Assembly: GCF_000768555.3 (NCBI RefSeq)
Contig: NZ_KN293975.1
Coordinates: forward strand, 248,001-312,000
Direction: 5' to 3'
Length of the DNA: 64,000 bases
Origin: Roseovarius mucosus DSM 17069
GTDB lineage: Bacteria > Pseudomonadota > Alphaproteobacteria > Rhodobacterales > Rhodobacteraceae
Part shown: positions 63,516 through 64,000 of the stretch, piece by piece
Layout of the letters: every line of letters starts with the position of its first letter
Numbering within the stretch: the first letter of the stretch is position 1
Program-made: the position numbers and the translations under genes
The notes under the pieces: generated by a model
The model's database searches: none
The model's input: the letters and a program-made list of their open reading frames with translations, nothing else
Told to the model about the DNA's origin: nothing

Positions 63516-64000
63516 ATGATCACCACCCGCTTTGCCCCGTCGCCCACCGGCTATATCCATGTCGGCAATCTGCGCACTGCGCTGATGAACTATCTCATTG
63601 CCCGGCGCGCTGGGGGCACGTTCATTCTGCGGATCGACGATACCGACGCCGAACGCTCGAAAGAGGCCTATGTCGACGCGCTCAAGCAGGATCTGGAGTG
63701 GTTGGGCCTGCATTGGGACCGGATTGAGCGGCAGTCTTTGCGGTTGGATCGTTATGCCGATGCCGCGGACAAGTTGCGCAGCATGGGGCGGTTCTACGAG
63801 GCGTTCGAGACGCCGACCGAACTGGACCTCAAGCGCAAGAAACAGCTCAACATGGGTCGCCCGCCGGTCTATGACCGCGCGGCGCTTGGGCTGAGTGACG
63901 CGGACAAGGACAAGCTGCGCGCCGAGCGGGGCAATGGCGTGTGGCGGTTCAAACTGATCCAGGAGCGGATCGAGTGGCGCGATGGTATCCTTGGCGATAT
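63516..64000 (+). CDS. gltX: glutamyl-tRNA synthetase, 3' end outside window
   Basis: The start ATG 63516 follows AGGAG; the frame is open to the last base (161 codons visible). It opens TTRFAPSPTGYIHVGNLRTA with the class I HIGH-type motif (HVGN), then TFILRIDDTDAERS and KRKKQLNMGRPPVYDRAALG, all GltX/GlnRS signatures. Charges tRNA-Glu. Confidence 0.95.
   Translation, partial: MITTRFAPSPTGYIHVGNLRTALMNYLIARRAGGTFILRIDDTDAERSKEAYVDALKQDLEWLGLHWDRIERQSLRLDRYADAADKLRSMGRFYEAFETPTELDLKRKKQLNMGRPPVYDRAALGLSDADKDKLRAERGNGVWRFKLIQERIEWRDGILGD

Overview
The window reads as chromosomal DNA of a GC-rich alphaproteobacterium of the Rhodobacterales (Roseobacter/Rhodobacter group). Pointers are the MraZ-RsmH-FtsL-FtsI-MurE-MurF-MraY order, FtsY followed by an EamA permease and YciB, a SAM-II riboswitch in front of metZ, an FdsB-type NuoE/NuoF fusion, an ArsR-ArsC fusion in an arsJ/acr3 operon, and the general protein style. 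These are judgements from reading; no database search was run.

Bases 1 to about 20,500 are the right-hand part of a Mu-like prophage with a mosaic virion. The head module is Mu-type: MuF with a C-terminal JAB-like domain, protease I with an internal scaffold start, a DUF2190-type cement protein, the major capsid protein, a gp36-like protein and a gpG-like protein. The tail is long and non-contractile: tail tube, tail chaperone pair with a -1 frameshift site, 889-residue tape measure, minor tail proteins, NlpC/P60-like protein, 1450-residue J-like tip protein, and fibre. An Acb2/Tad1-like anti-defence protein sits inside the head module. At the right end, where Mu keeps com and mom, there is a Com-like zinc-ribbon protein, a small ORF and an ABC-ATPase/GNAT fusion. 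The transposition and early genes must lie to the left of the window.

About 800 bp without convincing genes (partly AT-rich, with hairpins) separate the prophage from the dcw cell-wall/division operon (21.1-28.7 kb). That operon stops after mraY; murD does not follow. A palindrome-rich intergenic element and the minus-strand genes dtd and a nitroreductase come next. From 30.1 to 36.0 kb a minus-strand operon carries a zinc-ribbon membrane protein, a b561-like protein, an SPFH-GYF protein, a DUF2927 lipoprotein, TelA, XpaC and a 27-residue membrane peptide, and looks like a membrane-stress module. It is followed by a secreted protein, an AlkB-type hydroxylase, a lone fdsB, ftsY, an EamA transporter and yciB.

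From 42.3 to 51.7 kb come a DUF1127 protein, an Ala/Pro/Lys-rich protein, folE2, SAM-II-controlled metZ, a hydrolase, a GST, dacB, nadD and ettA. An AT-rich TIR/deoxyribosyltransferase-like gene (51.9-52.8 kb) lies between copies of a palindromic repeat and looks acquired. An orphan BrnA-like protein follows, then the arsenic operon arsRC-gap-arsJ-acr3 (53.6-57.7 kb), cytochrome c, lipB, a peptidoglycan-binding-like protein, tRNA-Leu(GAG), a zincin, a Tat-exported MBL-fold hydrolase, an MFS transporter and the start of gltX.

Three genes (ftsY, dacB, the MFS gene) are broken by single-base shifts in C or G runs. Since ftsY is normally essential, base-calling errors are the simplest reading.
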